Of a DNA stretch of 64,000 nt, positions 33,401 through 42,532 are shown piece by piece. Source of the DNA: Pseudomonadota bacterium (GTDB lineage: Bacteria; Pseudomonadota; Gammaproteobacteria; Xanthomonadales; Xanthomonadaceae); contig JAKACT010000005.1 of assembly GCA_021821195.1 (NCBI GenBank), positions 124,001 through 188,000 on the forward strand, written 5' to 3'. The position numbers and the translations under genes were made by a program. The notes under the pieces are model-generated. The model worked only from the letters and a program-made list of their open reading frames with translations, was not told where the DNA came from and did not search any database. How positions within the stretch are numbered: position 1 is the first letter of the stretch; each line of letters opens with the position of its first letter.

Positions 33401-34243
33401 ATGACCGCACTGCGCCACGCCCTGCTCCTGCTCGCCCTGCTGCCGCTGGCCGCCTGCAAGAACGACGCGCCCGCGCCGGTCGCGGCCGGCGACGCCGCCC
33501 CCGCCGCACAGGCCGCCACCAAGGCCGCCAGCGCCGAAGACCCGCAGCGCGCAGCGCAGGCCGAGGCGGCCGTGCAGGCCGCCGCCGAAGCCGCCGCCAA
33601 GGCGCCGCCGCCAGTGGAAGGCACCGATTACGTCACCATCCCGAACGGCCAGCCGTTCGATACCGCGCCGGGCCGGATCGAGGTCGTCGAGTTCTCCGGC
33701 TACGTCTGCCCGTTCTGCGCCGCCGTGCAGCCGCAGGTCTCGGCGATGAAGGCCAAGCTGCCGCCGGACGTGCATTTCGTCTACGTGCCGGCCGCGTTCG
33801 GCGCGATGTGGGACAACTACGCCAAGGCCTACTACGCCGCCGAAGCGATGGGCCTGGTGGAAAAGACCCATGACGCGATGTTCCGCGCCATCCACATCGA
33901 CCAGACCCTGAAGGGCGAGCGCGGCATGGACAAGCCGGAGGACATCGCCGCGTTCTACGCGAACTACGGCGCCAACCCCGGCGAGTTCCTCAACAGCATG
34001 CAGAGCTTCGCGGTGGCGACCAAGATGAACCGCGCCCGCCAGTACATGACCGAAGCCTTCGCCAACGGCGACCAGATGGGCACCCCGGCCTTCGTGGTCG
34101 CCGGCAAGTACCGGGTCAAGGGCAAGAGCGTGGACGACATGTTCCGCATCATCAACCAGCTGATCGTCGCCGAACGCGCCAAGCTCGGTGCCGCCACCCC
34201 GGCGCCGGCCGCAGCGGCCGCGGCGGAAGCGCCGCAGGGCTGA
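33401..34243 (+). CDS. DsbA-family lipoprotein (CPFC)
   Basis: The product has 280 residues. A lipoprotein signal with lipobox LAAC (Cys about 19) is followed by a low-complexity Ala/Glu-rich linker (about 20-70), then a thioredoxin fold with CPFC in FSGYVCPFCAAVQP and the cis-Pro loop MGTPAFVV. An Ala-rich tail ends the protein. It is membrane-anchored, unlike its soluble neighbour, and its active-site dipeptide Pro-Phe differs from Pro-His, so its redox potential and clients may differ. Confidence 0.92.
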   Translation: MTALRHALLLLALLPLAACKNDAPAPVAAGDAAPAAQAATKAASAEDPQRAAQAEAAVQAAAEAAAKAPPPVEGTDYVTIPNGQPFDTAPGRIEVVEFSGYVCPFCAAVQPQVSAMKAKLPPDVHFVYVPAAFGAMWDNYAKAYYAAEAMGLVEKTHDAMFRAIHIDQTLKGERGMDKPEDIAAFYANYGANPGEFLNSMQSFAVATKMNRARQYMTEAFANGDQMGTPAFVVAGKYRVKGKSVDDMFRIINQLIVAERAKLGAATPAPAAAAAAEAPQG

Positions 34244-34254
34244 TCCCAGCCGCC

Positions 34255-35013
34255 ATGCACAACCGCCGGCTGCGCCTGCTGAGCGCCAACATCCAGGCCG
34301 GCTCCAGCACGCGCGGCTACGGCGACTACGTCGCGCGCAGTTGGTCGCACGTGCTGCCGGCGGGCAACAAGCGCGGCGCGCTGGACACCATCGCCGAGCT
34401 GGCCGGCCGCCACGACATCGTCGGCCTGCAGGAGGCCGATCCCGGCAGCCTGCGTTCGGGCTTCACCAACCAGACCCACTACCTGGCCGAACGCGCCGGC
34501 TTCGCCTACTGGAGCCACCAGCCCAACCGCAGCGTGGCGGGGGTGGCCTCCAGCGCCAACGGCCTGCTCAGCCGGCTCGAACCGCGCCTGGTCGAAGACC
34601 ACCCGCTGCCGGGCCGGGTCAAGGGCCGCGGCGTGCTCACTGCCACCTTCGGCAACGGCCGCGACGCGCTGACCGTGGCGGTGGCGCACCTCTCGCTGGG
34701 CAGCCAGTCGCGGCGCTCGCAGATCGACTTCATCGCCGACATCCTCGCCGGCCTGCCGCACGCGGTGCTGATGGGCGACTTCAACTGCGACCCCGAACAG
34801 CCGGAGATGCAGCAGCTGTATCGCAAGACCCGGCTGCAACCGCCCGACCGCTGCGTGCCCACCTTTCCGTCGTGGCGCCCGCAGCGCGCCATCGACCACA
34901 TGCTGGTGACGCCGGCGCTGGCGCTGGCCACCATGCAGGCGCTGCCCGCCGCGCAGTCCGACCACCTCGCCCTGTCGGTGGAGCTGGACGTGCCGGAAGC
35001 TGCACTGCGCTGA
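34255..35013 (+). CDS. Endonuclease/exonuclease/phosphatase (EEP) superfamily protein
   Basis: The product has 252 residues and no signal peptide. EEP motifs are LLSANIQAG near the start, VGLQEADPG (metal-binding Glu), LTVAVAHLSLG, LMGDFNCDPEQ (Asp/Asn) and, near the end, AIDHMLVTP and SDHLALSVEL (catalytic Asp-His). The family includes nucleases and phospho-diesterases of many kinds, so the substrate cannot be named. It starts 11 nt after the second dsbA-like gene and ends 7 nt from a convergent TSUP permease gene. Confidence 0.9.
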   Translation: MHNRRLRLLSANIQAGSSTRGYGDYVARSWSHVLPAGNKRGALDTIAELAGRHDIVGLQEADPGSLRSGFTNQTHYLAERAGFAYWSHQPNRSVAGVASSANGLLSRLEPRLVEDHPLPGRVKGRGVLTATFGNGRDALTVAVAHLSLGSQSRRSQIDFIADILAGLPHAVLMGDFNCDPEQPEMQQLYRKTRLQPPDRCVPTFPSWRPQRAIDHMLVTPALALATMQALPAAQSDHLALSVELDVPEAALR

Positions 35014-35020
35014 GACGACG

Positions 35021-35821
35021 CTAGATGGCGCTGTACGCGAACGCGCTGCCGACCACCAGCAGGAACACCGCGAACACCCGCTTCAGCGCGGGCCCGCTGA
35101 GCGCATGCGCGAGCCGGGTGCCGTATGGCGCCGCCAGCACCGACGCCAGCGCCACGCCGATCGCCGCCGGCAGATAGACATAGCCCACCGCGCCCGACAG
35201 CGGCAGCGCGCCAGCCGGCGCCTGCAATGCGTAACCCAGCGCGCTGCCCAGGCCGATGAAGATGCCGCAGGCCGAGGAGGTACCCACCGCGCGCACCGGC
35301 GCCACCCCGCGCCACACCAGCAGCGGCACGGTCAGGCTGCCACCGCCGATGCCGACGATCGCCGACACGATGCCGATCCCGCCACCTGCCAGCGTGTAGC
35401 CCGGGCCACGCGGCACCAGCGTGGCATCGCCGCCGGATTTCGGCTGCACCAGCAGCATCTGCGCGGCCACGATCCAGCAGTACGCCGCCACGCACCAGCG
35501 CAGCACGTTGCCATCCAATGTGATCGCGAAGCGGCTGCCCAGCCAGCCGCCCAGCAGCACGCCGGGGACCATCCAGCCCACCGTCGGCCACAGCACGCTG
35601 CCGCGGCGGTGATGCGCGCGCGCCGATGAGGCCGCGGTCAGCACGATGCTGGCCAGCGAACTGGCCAGCGCCGCGTGCATCGCCGCGTCCACCGGCACGC
35701 CCTGGGTGGGCAGCAACCATGCCAGCGCGCCCACCAGCACCAGCCCGCCGCCGATGCCCAGCAGCCCGGCCAGCACGCCGGCACACGCGCCCAGCGCCAG
35801 ATAGAGAAGCAGGAACGACAT
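35021..35821 (-). CDS. TSUP (TauE/SafE) family membrane permease
   Basis: The product has 266 residues and about eight membrane helices. It carries the duplicated glycine-rich motifs typical of the family: AGLLGIGGGLVLVGAL near the start and IVSAIVGIGGGSLTVPLLV in the second half. Family members export or import sulfite, sulfoacetate or other organosulfur anions. No sulfur-metabolism gene is adjacent, so the substrate is unknown. It is divergent from slt with a 49-bp gap that must hold both promoters. Confidence 0.9.
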   Translation of the reverse strand: MSFLLLYLALGACAGVLAGLLGIGGGLVLVGALAWLLPTQGVPVDAAMHAALASSLASIVLTAASSARAHHRRGSVLWPTVGWMVPGVLLGGWLGSRFAITLDGNVLRWCVAAYCWIVAAQMLLVQPKSGGDATLVPRGPGYTLAGGGIGIVSAIVGIGGGSLTVPLLVWRGVAPVRAVGTSSACGIFIGLGSALGYALQAPAGALPLSGAVGYVYLPAAIGVALASVLAAPYGTRLAHALSGPALKRVFAVFLLVVGSAFAYSAI

Positions 35822-35858
35822 CGCGCACCATCGAAAAAGACGTTCATCGATGCTCGGC

Positions 35859-35870
35859 TATAGTCGGGCG
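35859..35870 (+). promoter_or_regulatory. -10-like hexamer immediately before slt
   Basis: TATAGT (35859-35864) ends 6 nt before the slt ATG. If used, transcription would begin at or next to the start codon, giving a leaderless message. There is no good -35 hexamer at 17 bp. Confidence 0.35.
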
Positions 35871-37940
35871 ATGCACAAGATCGCGCCCTCGCTACTGCTG
35901 TTGTCGTCGCTGCTTGCCGGCCCCGCGACCGTCCACGCGCAATCGCCCACGCCACGCCCGGCGCCGCTGCTGCAACCGGCGCCGGTGCGGATCGCGCCGC
36001 CCGATCCGGCACTGCGCGCCGCCTTCGACACCGCCGCCGGCAGCAGCGGGCTGGATGACCTGGCACTGGCGGGTTTTTCCAGCCAGCCGCTGGCCGGCTG
36101 GCTGGAGTACGTCGCCCTGCGCGGACGCATGGATACGCTGCCGCTGGCGCGCGGCAATGCGTTTCTGGCCGCACGCCGTGGCGAGCCGGTAGCCGCGCTG
36201 TTCCGCAGCGACTGGCTCAGCGCGCTGGCCCGCCGCAACGAATGGCAGGCCTTCCTCGACCAGTGGGATGCCGGCATCGACGGCGCCGCGCTGCGCTGCC
36301 TGCGCCTGCAGGCGTTGATGGCGGTCAATCGCGTCGATGCCGCATGGACGACCGACGCACAGGCGCTGTGGCGCAGCAGCGGCCGCTCGCTGCCGGCGCA
36401 GTGCGATGCGCCGTTCGCGCTGCTGGCTGCCAAGGGTGGCCTGACGGATGCGCTGCGCTGGGAGCGCTTCGACCGTGCCGCCGCCGACGCGCAGGCCGGC
36501 GTGATGCGCGCGATCGCCGCCGGCCTGCCCGCTGCCGATGCCGCGCTGGCGCTGCAGTACGCGGCCTACCTGGATGCGCCGGAGGCCGCCGTGGACGCGT
36601 GGCCGAAAACCGCCCGCAGCCGGCTGGTGGCTTCGACCGCGCTGGCGAAACTCGCCAAGGCCGATCCGGCGCGTGCCGAAGCCCTGCTGCCCGGCGTCGC
36701 ACAGGCACTCGCTTTCGACGAAGCCGACCGCAGCCGCGTGCTGTACCAGGTCGCGCTGTGGTCGGTGGCGTCCTACCTGTCGGATTCCGCGCGCCGGCTC
36801 GCCAACGTCCCGGCGTCGGCCTATGACGACAGCCTGCACGAGTGGCGGGTGCGCGAGGCGCTTTCGCGTAGCGACTGGGCCGCCGCGCTGGCCGCGATCA
36901 AACGCATGCCGGATGCGCAGCGCAACGATTCGCGCTGGCTGTATTTCGCCGCCCGCACCAGCGAACTGACCGGCGACGTGGCCGCTGCCAAGTCGCTGTA
37001 CGCGCAGGCCGCGCGCAAGCCCGACTTCCACGGCTTCCTCGCCGCCGACCGCCTTGATCAGCCGTACGCGCTGTGCCCATGGCAGCCCGCGCCGACACCG
37101 GCGCTGAAGCAAGCGGTGGCCCGCGATCCGGCCATCATCCGCGCCGTGCAGCTGTTCCAGCTCGACCGCAGGGGCTGGGCCGCGCGCGAGTGGAACGCCG
37201 CGCTGGCGCGTTTCAGCGACGAACAGCGGCGGCTGGCGGTGGAAGTGGCGCAGGACAACGGCTGGTTCGACCGCGGCGTGTTCGGGCTGGTCAACGTCGA
37301 TGGCAAGCGCTTTCCGGAGGAGCAGCGCCTGTACCGGCTGCGCTTCCCGCTGCACCACGACGCCACGATCCGCCGCGAAGCCGCGCGCAACGGCCTCGAC
37401 CCGGCGTGGGTGGCGGCTGAGATCCGCGCGGAGAGCGTGTTCGACCCCAGCGCCCGCTCCAGTGCCGACGCGCGCGGCCTGATGCAGGTGGTGCCCGCTA
37501 CCGGCGCGGCGATTGCGGCGAAGATCGGATTGCCTTGGAGCGGCGCCGACACGCTGTTCGATCCCGACGCCAACATCGCCATCGGCAGCGCCTACCTGCG
37601 CCAGCTGATGGATCGCTACGGCGGCAAGCCCTACCAGGTGATCGCCGGCTACAACGCCGGACCCACCCCGCTGAACCGCTGGGTTTCGCAGCGCCCGGCG
37701 ATGGACCCGGACTTCTGGATCGAGACCATCAGCTACAAGGAAACCCGCGAATACGTGGCGCGCGTGCTCAGCTTCAGCACGATCTACGACTGGCGCCTGG
37801 ACGGCAGCGCGCTGCGCCTGGGCGATCGCATGCAGGGGCTCACCAGCGGCCCGCGCAAGGCGTTCGCCTGCCCGGTGGAGCCCGCGGCGGTCGCGCCGGT
37901 GGCGCCTGCGCCAGCGAAGCCCGGCAAGCGACGCAGGTAG
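35871..37940 (+). CDS. slt: Soluble lytic murein transglycosylase Slt
   Basis: The product has 689 residues with a signal peptide (about 1-23, VHA-QS). A long alpha-superhelical domain (about 40-480) is followed by the lysozyme-like SLT catalytic domain (about 490-640). The catalytic Glu is in [13 protein letters not shown], followed by [21 protein letters not shown] and IAGYNAGP. It cuts peptidoglycan to 1,6-anhydromuropeptides in the periplasm. A Pro/Ala/Lys-rich tail ends the protein. No Shine-Dalgarno is visible and a TATAGT hexamer lies just upstream. Confidence 0.95.
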   Translation: MHKIAPSLLLLSSLLAGPATVHAQSPTPRPAPLLQPAPVRIAPPDPALRAAFDTAAGSSGLDDLALAGFSSQPLAGWLEYVALRGRMDTLPLARGNAFLAARRGEPVAALFRSDWLSALARRNEWQAFLDQWDAGIDGAALRCLRLQALMAVNRVDAAWTTDAQALWRSSGRSLPAQCDAPFALLAAKGGLTDALRWERFDRAAADAQAGVMRAIAAGLPAADAALALQYAAYLDAPEAAVDAWPKTARSRLVASTALAKLAKADPARAEALLPGVAQALAFDEADRSRVLYQVALWSVASYLSDSARRLANVPASAYDDSLHEWRVREALSRSDWAAALAAIKRMPDAQRNDSRWLYFAARTSELTGDVAAAKSLYAQAARKPDFHGFLAADRLDQPYALCPWQPAPTPALKQAVARDPAIIRAVQLFQLDRRGWAAREWNAALARFSDEQRRLAVEVAQDNGWFDRGVFGLVNVDGKRFPEEQRLYRLRFPLHHDATIRREAARNGLDPAWVAAEIRAESVFDPSARSSADARGLMQVVPATGAAIAAKIGLPWSGADTLFDPDANIAIGSAYLRQLMDRYGGKPYQVIAGYNAGPTPLNRWVSQRPAMDPDFWIETISYKETREYVARVLSFSTIYDWRLDGSALRLGDRMQGLTSGPRKAFACPVEPAAVAPVAPAPAKPGKRRR

Positions 37941-37962
37941 CGCGCTGGGGCATCATCCGCAC

Positions 37963-39213
37963 ATGCATGCGCTTGCGGAAAATGTGGACACCTATCTCGT
38001 CGGCGGCGCCGTGCGTGACGCCCTGCTCGGCCTGCCGGCGGGCGACCGCGACTTCGTGGTGGTCGGTGCCAGCGTGCAGCAGATGCTGGATGCCGGCTAT
38101 CGCCAGGTCGGTCGCGACTTCCCGGTCTTCCTGCATCCCGATACCGGCGAGGAACACGCGCTGGCGCGCACCGAGCGCAAGTCCGGGCGCGGCTACACCG
38201 GCTTCGTGGTGCATGCCGACCCGTCGGTGACGCTGGAGGACGACCTGCGGCGCCGCGACTTCACCATCAACGCCATCGCCCGCGCCGGCGACGGCACGCT
38301 GGTCGATCCGTTCGGCGGCGCGCGCGACATCGAGGCGCGGGTGCTGCGCCACGTCGGCGACGCCTTCGTCGAGGATCCCCTGCGGGTGCTGCGCGCGGCG
38401 CGCTTCATGGCGCGCTTCGCGCCGCTGGGTTTCACCGTCGCCCCGGAAACGCTGGCGCTGATGCGGCAGATGGCCGCCAGCGGCGAGCTGGCCGAGCTGG
38501 TGCCGGAGCGGGTCTGGCAGGAGCTGGCAAAGGCGCTGCGCGCCGCCGCCCCCGGCGCCTTCCTGCGCACCCTGCGCGAGGCCGACGCCCTTCGCGCGGT
38601 GCTGCCGGAAATCGATGCGCTGTACGGCGTGCCGCAACGCGCGGAGTACCACCCGGAAATCGATACCGGCCTGCACTGCGAGCTGGTCTGCGATATGGCC
38701 GCCCGCCTCGCGCCAGGGGACGACCTGATCGGCTACGCCGCGCTGTGCCACGATCTCGGCAAGGCGCTCACCCCCGCGGACGTGCTGCCGAAGCACCTGA
38801 TGCACGAGCAGCGCGGGGTCGCCCCCACCATCGCCATGAGCCAGCGCCTGAAAGTGCCGAACGAACACCGCGAGCTGGCGGTGGCCTGCTGCCGCGAACA
38901 CCTCAACGTCCATCGCATCGCCGAACTGAAAGCCGCGACCGTGCATGAACTGATCGCCCGCTGCGACGGTTTCCGCAAGCCGGCCCGCATCGACCAGCTC
39001 GCCAGCGTCTGCGAAGCCGACGCGCGCGGCCGTGCCGGCAGGGGCGAAGCCCACTATCCGCAGGCCGACACGCTGCGTCGCCTGCACGCAGCGGCCATGG
39101 GGGTGCGCGGTGCAGGCATCGCCGCGCAAGGCGTCACCGGCCCGGCGTTCGGTGAGGCGCTGCGCAGGGCGCGGATCGCGGCGATTGCCGAAGCCCGCCA
39201 GCCCTCGGACTGA
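37963..39213 (+). CDS. cca: Multifunctional CCA-adding tRNA nucleotidyltransferase with HD domain
   Basis: The product has 416 residues. The nucleotidyltransferase head has [13 protein letters not shown], the two-metal motif [18 protein letters not shown] and the R-rich RVLRAARF. The C-terminal HD phosphohydrolase domain has CHDLGK. It adds or repairs the CCA 3' end of tRNAs and, as in E. coli, may dephosphorylate 2',3'-cyclic ends. It starts 22 nt after slt. Confidence 0.95.
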   Translation: MHALAENVDTYLVGGAVRDALLGLPAGDRDFVVVGASVQQMLDAGYRQVGRDFPVFLHPDTGEEHALARTERKSGRGYTGFVVHADPSVTLEDDLRRRDFTINAIARAGDGTLVDPFGGARDIEARVLRHVGDAFVEDPLRVLRAARFMARFAPLGFTVAPETLALMRQMAASGELAELVPERVWQELAKALRAAAPGAFLRTLREADALRAVLPEIDALYGVPQRAEYHPEIDTGLHCELVCDMAARLAPGDDLIGYAALCHDLGKALTPADVLPKHLMHEQRGVAPTIAMSQRLKVPNEHRELAVACCREHLNVHRIAELKAATVHELIARCDGFRKPARIDQLASVCEADARGRAGRGEAHYPQADTLRRLHAAAMGVRGAGIAAQGVTGPAFGEALRRARIAAIAEARQPSD

Positions 39214-39264
39214 GAAAGCACCCGGCGACACAGGCGCAGGGCGATCACGCTGGACCGGCAGGCG

Positions 39265-39672
39265 TCAGTGGCGCCGATCGAAGCGCAGTAGAAGATCGCG
39301 CAGCGGGGTGAATGCGGTGGCCAGCCCGATCAGGACCCCAAGCGTATTGGCCAGCGCGTCGTTACGGTCGAGCATCCGGCCCAGTTTCATCGACGCCTGC
39401 AGGTATTCCAGGCCGATCCCCATCAGCACCAGCAGCAGGCAGATGAAGCCCCACGACAGCCGCCGCGCGAACAGTTGCACCGCGCCCGCCGACAGCGCCG
39501 CGTAAGCCGCGAAATGCTCCAGCTTGTCGCTGACCGGCAGCGGCGGCAGGTCCTTGCCTGGCAGCAGCGAACCGACCACCACGATGGCGATCGCCAGCAT
39601 CCACAGTCCGGCCCATAGCCAAGGCCGCTTGAACGGCTTGAGCGAACGGCCAATGCGCGGCGTGCGACTCAT
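39265..39672 (-). CDS. VanZ-like small membrane protein
   Basis: The product has 135 residues with four membrane helices and the family pattern GSLLPGKDLPPLPVSDKLEHFAAYA, in which the acidic DKxxH motif precedes helix two, and GIGLEYLQASMKLGRMLDRNDALANTLG. VanZ-like proteins have no settled function. The ATG at 39672 is preferred to the in-frame TTG at 39678. It is the last gene of the folB operon, 10 nt after the methyltransferase gene. Confidence 0.85.
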   Translation of the reverse strand: MSRTPRIGRSLKPFKRPWLWAGLWMLAIAIVVVGSLLPGKDLPPLPVSDKLEHFAAYAALSAGAVQLFARRLSWGFICLLLVLMGIGLEYLQASMKLGRMLDRNDALANTLGVLIGLATAFTPLRDLLLRFDRRH

Positions 39673-39682
39673 CGGCAATGGC

Positions 39683-40873
39683 TCACAGGCGATGGCTCAG
39701 GTCGCCGACCAAGAACGCAGCATCCAGCTCGACGCCGCGCTGGAAGCCGATCGCCTGGAAGCGCTCGCCCATCTCGCTGGGCAGGGTCAGGACCTTGGCC
39801 TGCTGGCGCAGGTTGTGGCGCGCCACCTCATCGGCCGCCTGCGCCTCGGCGGAGGCAAGATTTTCCTGCAGCCTGTTGCCGAGCAGGAAGCTGGCCTGCG
39901 AGCAGTAGCCGGAAAATTCGAAGCCCGCGCCCACGCCGGCTTCGGCCAGCGCGGTGAAATCCACCGAGGCGGTGATGTCCTGCAAGCCGGGCCAAGCCAG
40001 CACGTCATTGGTGACGTGGTGTTGGCGGAACGCACGCAGGGTGCCGTCGTCGCGCTCGGGTTGGTAGTACTCGCCGCGCGCATAGCCGTAGTCGATGAAC
40101 AGCAGCGCGCCGTTGCGCAGGCCGCCGGCCACCGCCTGCAGCCAGTACGGCAGCTGCGCCAGCACCTCGCTGCGGTAACCATTGGCGAACGGCGCCGGCA
40201 GCTGCGATTCGATGCGGCGTACCGCAGCCGACAACATCGCATCCGCTGGCTGCTCGCTGCGGACGAAGCGGCCTTCGCCGTCCAGCGCCACGCACTCCTC
40301 CAACACCTCGCCGGCACGGATGACGAAGCGCGGCGCCGGTAGCGCATCGATCACCTCGTTGGCGAACAGCACGCCGTCCCACGGCTCCGGGATCGGCCCG
40401 TCCAGCCATTCCACCCGCGCGAACAGTTCCGCCGGCAGCCGCGCCTGCAGCCGCTCGCGCTGGCGCTGGCGCAGGTCGGCGCTGGGCTCCAGGATCGCGT
40501 AGCGCGCCGGCAGCACGCCACCGGCCTGCAGCTTCTCCAGACAGGCTTCGGCGAACGCACCGCTGCCGCCGCCCACTTCCATGAACACCGCGCCCTTGCC
40601 GGCCTGCCGCAGCGCCGGCGCCAGCGCGTCGGCCACGCAGGCGCAGAACAGCGGCGATCGTTCCGGCGCGGTGGTGAAGTCGCCGCCCGGACCGAACTTG
40701 CGCGCACCGGCGCTGTAGTAGCCCAGTCCCGGCGCATACAGCGCCAGCTCCATGAATTTCCAGAACGGGATGCGCCCGCCGGCGGCGATGACCTGTTCCT
40801 GGATCACCTCGCGCAGGTGCGCGCTGTGCGCCTGCGCGTCGGCGGACGGCATCGGCAGCGTGGAAGCGGCCAT
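39683..40873 (-). CDS. SAM-dependent methyltransferase, MidA/NDUFAF7 family
   Basis: The product has 396 residues. The family start is recognisable (IPFWKFMELALYAPGLGYYSAGARKFGPGGDFTTAPERSPLF), followed by the SAM-binding motif VFMEVGGGSGAFAEACL, NEVIDALPAPRF and FIDYGYARGEYYQPERDDGTLRAFRQHHV. Human NDUFAF7 methylates an arginine in complex I subunit NDUFS2; the bacterial target is not established. The start overlaps the stop of the PTPS-like gene by one base (TGATG), so it is co-translated with the pterin genes. Confidence 0.9.
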   Translation of the reverse strand: MAASTLPMPSADAQAHSAHLREVIQEQVIAAGGRIPFWKFMELALYAPGLGYYSAGARKFGPGGDFTTAPERSPLFCACVADALAPALRQAGKGAVFMEVGGGSGAFAEACLEKLQAGGVLPARYAILEPSADLRQRQRERLQARLPAELFARVEWLDGPIPEPWDGVLFANEVIDALPAPRFVIRAGEVLEECVALDGEGRFVRSEQPADAMLSAAVRRIESQLPAPFANGYRSEVLAQLPYWLQAVAGGLRNGALLFIDYGYARGEYYQPERDDGTLRAFRQHHVTNDVLAWPGLQDITASVDFTALAEAGVGAGFEFSGYCSQASFLLGNRLQENLASAEAQAADEVARHNLRQQAKVLTLPSEMGERFQAIGFQRGVELDAAFLVGDLSHRL

Positions 40874-41364
40874 CAGTCGAGCTCCATGCGCCGGCCGGCG
40901 CTCTGTCCCGGTCCGGAAAACACCCGCACCTCGATCGCCGCGATGGCATGTGCACGCAGCGCGTCGCGGTCCTCGCACAGCCGCTGCAGGAACCAGTGCG
41001 CGAACTCCTCCAGCGTGGCGTTCTCGATCGGCAGCAGCAGCACGTCGCCGCGCAGGAACGGGATGCGCTGGCCATTGAAGTGCGCGTGCACGTGCTCGCC
41101 GGCTTCCTCGATGCGCAGGTACTTCGACCGCGTCGGCAGGATCGTCCACTCGTTCAGCTCACGGCACAGCGCGACGACGCGATCCTTGTAGATGCCGTAG
41201 TCGAAGCACATGCCGTTGCCCAGCATGCGCGCGTGGATGTCGACCTCGACGGTGAAGTTGTGGCCGTGCAGGCGTTCGCGTTCGGTCGCGTTGAAGATGG
41301 TGAAATGCGCCGCCGAGAACTTCATGTTCTGCTTGGCCAGGCGGATGACGACGGAGGGGCTCAT
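40873..41364 (-). CDS. 6-pyruvoyltetrahydropterin synthase (PTPS/QueD) family protein with ExxHGH motif
   Basis: The product has 163 residues, longer than QueD (about 120). Zinc ligands are His20 (SAAH) and His33/His35 (LHGHNF). In QueD a catalytic Cys lies four residues before the first His of HGH; here that position is Arg, no Cys is present nearby, and Glu30 gives the pattern ExxHGH. This pattern marks PTPS-III enzymes, described as replacing FolB by cleaving dihydroneopterin triphosphate to the hydroxymethyl pterin. Yet folB is two genes upstream in the same operon. The start overlaps the SDR stop by 4 nt. Assignment to PTPS-III is inferred from the motif; queuosine or other pterin chemistry remains possible. 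Confidence 0.85.
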   Translation of the reverse strand: MSPSVVIRLAKQNMKFSAAHFTIFNATERERLHGHNFTVEVDIHARMLGNGMCFDYGIYKDRVVALCRELNEWTILPTRSKYLRIEEAGEHVHAHFNGQRIPFLRGDVLLLPIENATLEEFAHWFLQRLCEDRDALRAHAIAAIEVRVFSGPGQSAGRRMELD

Positions 41365-42065
41365 GGGAAGTCCGCCTCGCCGATGTCGCCCAGCTGCGGC
41401 CGCATCAGGATGTCCTCGACCACGCTGCGCGCCGACAGCGACCACGCCGCCCACGCCATCTCCGCCACGTCCGCGGCCGGCATCAACCGCTCCGGCGGCA
41501 GCGGCACGCCGTCCCACGAGGCGGTCAGGGTCGCGCCCGGCAGCAGCGCCACCACGCGCACGCCGTGCGGCTTCATTTCCTCGCGCAGGTTGCGCGAGAA
41601 GCCATGCAGCGCGTGCTTGGCGATGCTGTAGGAACCGCCGTTCGGGTAGGCGGCGATGGATGCGGTGCTGCACACGTTGAGCACCATGCCGCTGCGCCGC
41701 TCGACCATCTTCGGCAGCAGCCGCTTGGTCAGCCGGTAGGCGCCGAACAGGTTGGCCTGCAGCATGTCGAGCAGGGCGTCGTCGTCCTCGCCGGCGATCC
41801 CGCCGGGCCGGAACGCGCCGGCATTGTTCACCAGCAGGTCGACGGCACCGTGCTGCGCGAGGACGTCGCGCGCCAATGCATCCACGGCGTCGCCGTCGCG
41901 CATGTCGCAGGCATGGCATTCGACCTGCGGCAGTGCGGCGCGCAGCGCGTCCAACGCCGCCTGTCCGCGCGCGCAGGCGATCACGGTGGCGTCTTCGCGG
42001 GCGAAGCGTTCGACGATGGCGCGGCCGATCCCGCGCGAGGCGCCGGTCACCAGCACCACGCTCAT
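41361..42065 (-). CDS. Short-chain dehydrogenase/reductase
   Basis: The product has 234 residues of a classical SDR: cofactor motif TGASRGIGR, LLVNNAGAF, the catalytic Ser in NVCSTAS and YSIAK (Tyr/Lys). The Arg in TGASR with an Arg after the third glycine suggests NADPH. It lies between folB and the PTPS-like gene with 4-nt overlaps on both sides, so a pterin carbonyl or dihydropterin is a plausible substrate, by analogy to sepiapterin reductase or FolM. The FolM/PTR1 TGxxxR-R signature is not clear, so this is inference from context. Confidence 0.88.
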   Translation of the reverse strand: MSVVLVTGASRGIGRAIVERFAREDATVIACARGQAALDALRAALPQVECHACDMRDGDAVDALARDVLAQHGAVDLLVNNAGAFRPGGIAGEDDDALLDMLQANLFGAYRLTKRLLPKMVERRSGMVLNVCSTASIAAYPNGGSYSIAKHALHGFSRNLREEMKPHGVRVVALLPGATLTASWDGVPLPPERLMPAADVAEMAWAAWSLSARSVVEDILMRPQLGDIGEADFP

Positions 42066-42421
42066 GCAAAACTCCCGCGCTCGATCTCCACGCCCACCGC
42101 CGCGGCATTCGCCAGCGCGCCTGGCTTGGACAACTTCAGCCGCACCGCCTTGGCCCCGAATTCGGTCAGGATCAGGTCGGCGCAGCATTCGGCCAGCGTT
42201 TCCACCAGCATGAAGTCGGTCTGCGCGACGTAGTCGGCCAGCCGCAGGCTCACCGCCTCGTAGTCCAGCGCATCGGCCAGCGTGTCGCTGCTGGCGGCGA
42301 TGCGGTTGTCGAAGCGCATGCGGATGTCCAGCAGCACCGGCTGGGTGGCGTGGCGCTCGCGGTCATGCACGCCGATCAGGGCGTCCAGGCGCAGGCCTTC
42401 GATGAAAACGGTGTCGGTCAT
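42062..42421 (-). CDS. folB: Dihydroneopterin aldolase FolB
   Basis: The product has 119 residues. The family start is readable (TVFIEGLRLDALIGVHDRERHATQPVLLDIRM), then ALDYEAVSLRLADYV, LVETLAE and KLSKPGAL. It converts dihydroneopterin to 6-hydroxymethyldihydropterin and glycolaldehyde in folate synthesis. It is the first gene of a tightly overlapped minus-strand operon with the SDR, PTPS-like, MidA-like and VanZ-like genes. tsaD ends 111 bp upstream; that gap has a GC-rich inverted repeat near the tsaD end and no other feature. Confidence 0.93.
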   Translation of the reverse strand: MTDTVFIEGLRLDALIGVHDRERHATQPVLLDIRMRFDNRIAASSDTLADALDYEAVSLRLADYVAQTDFMLVETLAECCADLILTEFGAKAVRLKLSKPGALANAAAVGVEIERGSFA

Positions 42422-42532
42422 GGGGCGTGTCCGCGTTCCCGGGGAACCGGATACCGCGGCGGAATGGGAATTGGATGCACAGCTTAACAACCCGTCCGTG
42501 CGTGCCGGCGCCACCGCGCGGCGCCCGCCCGT

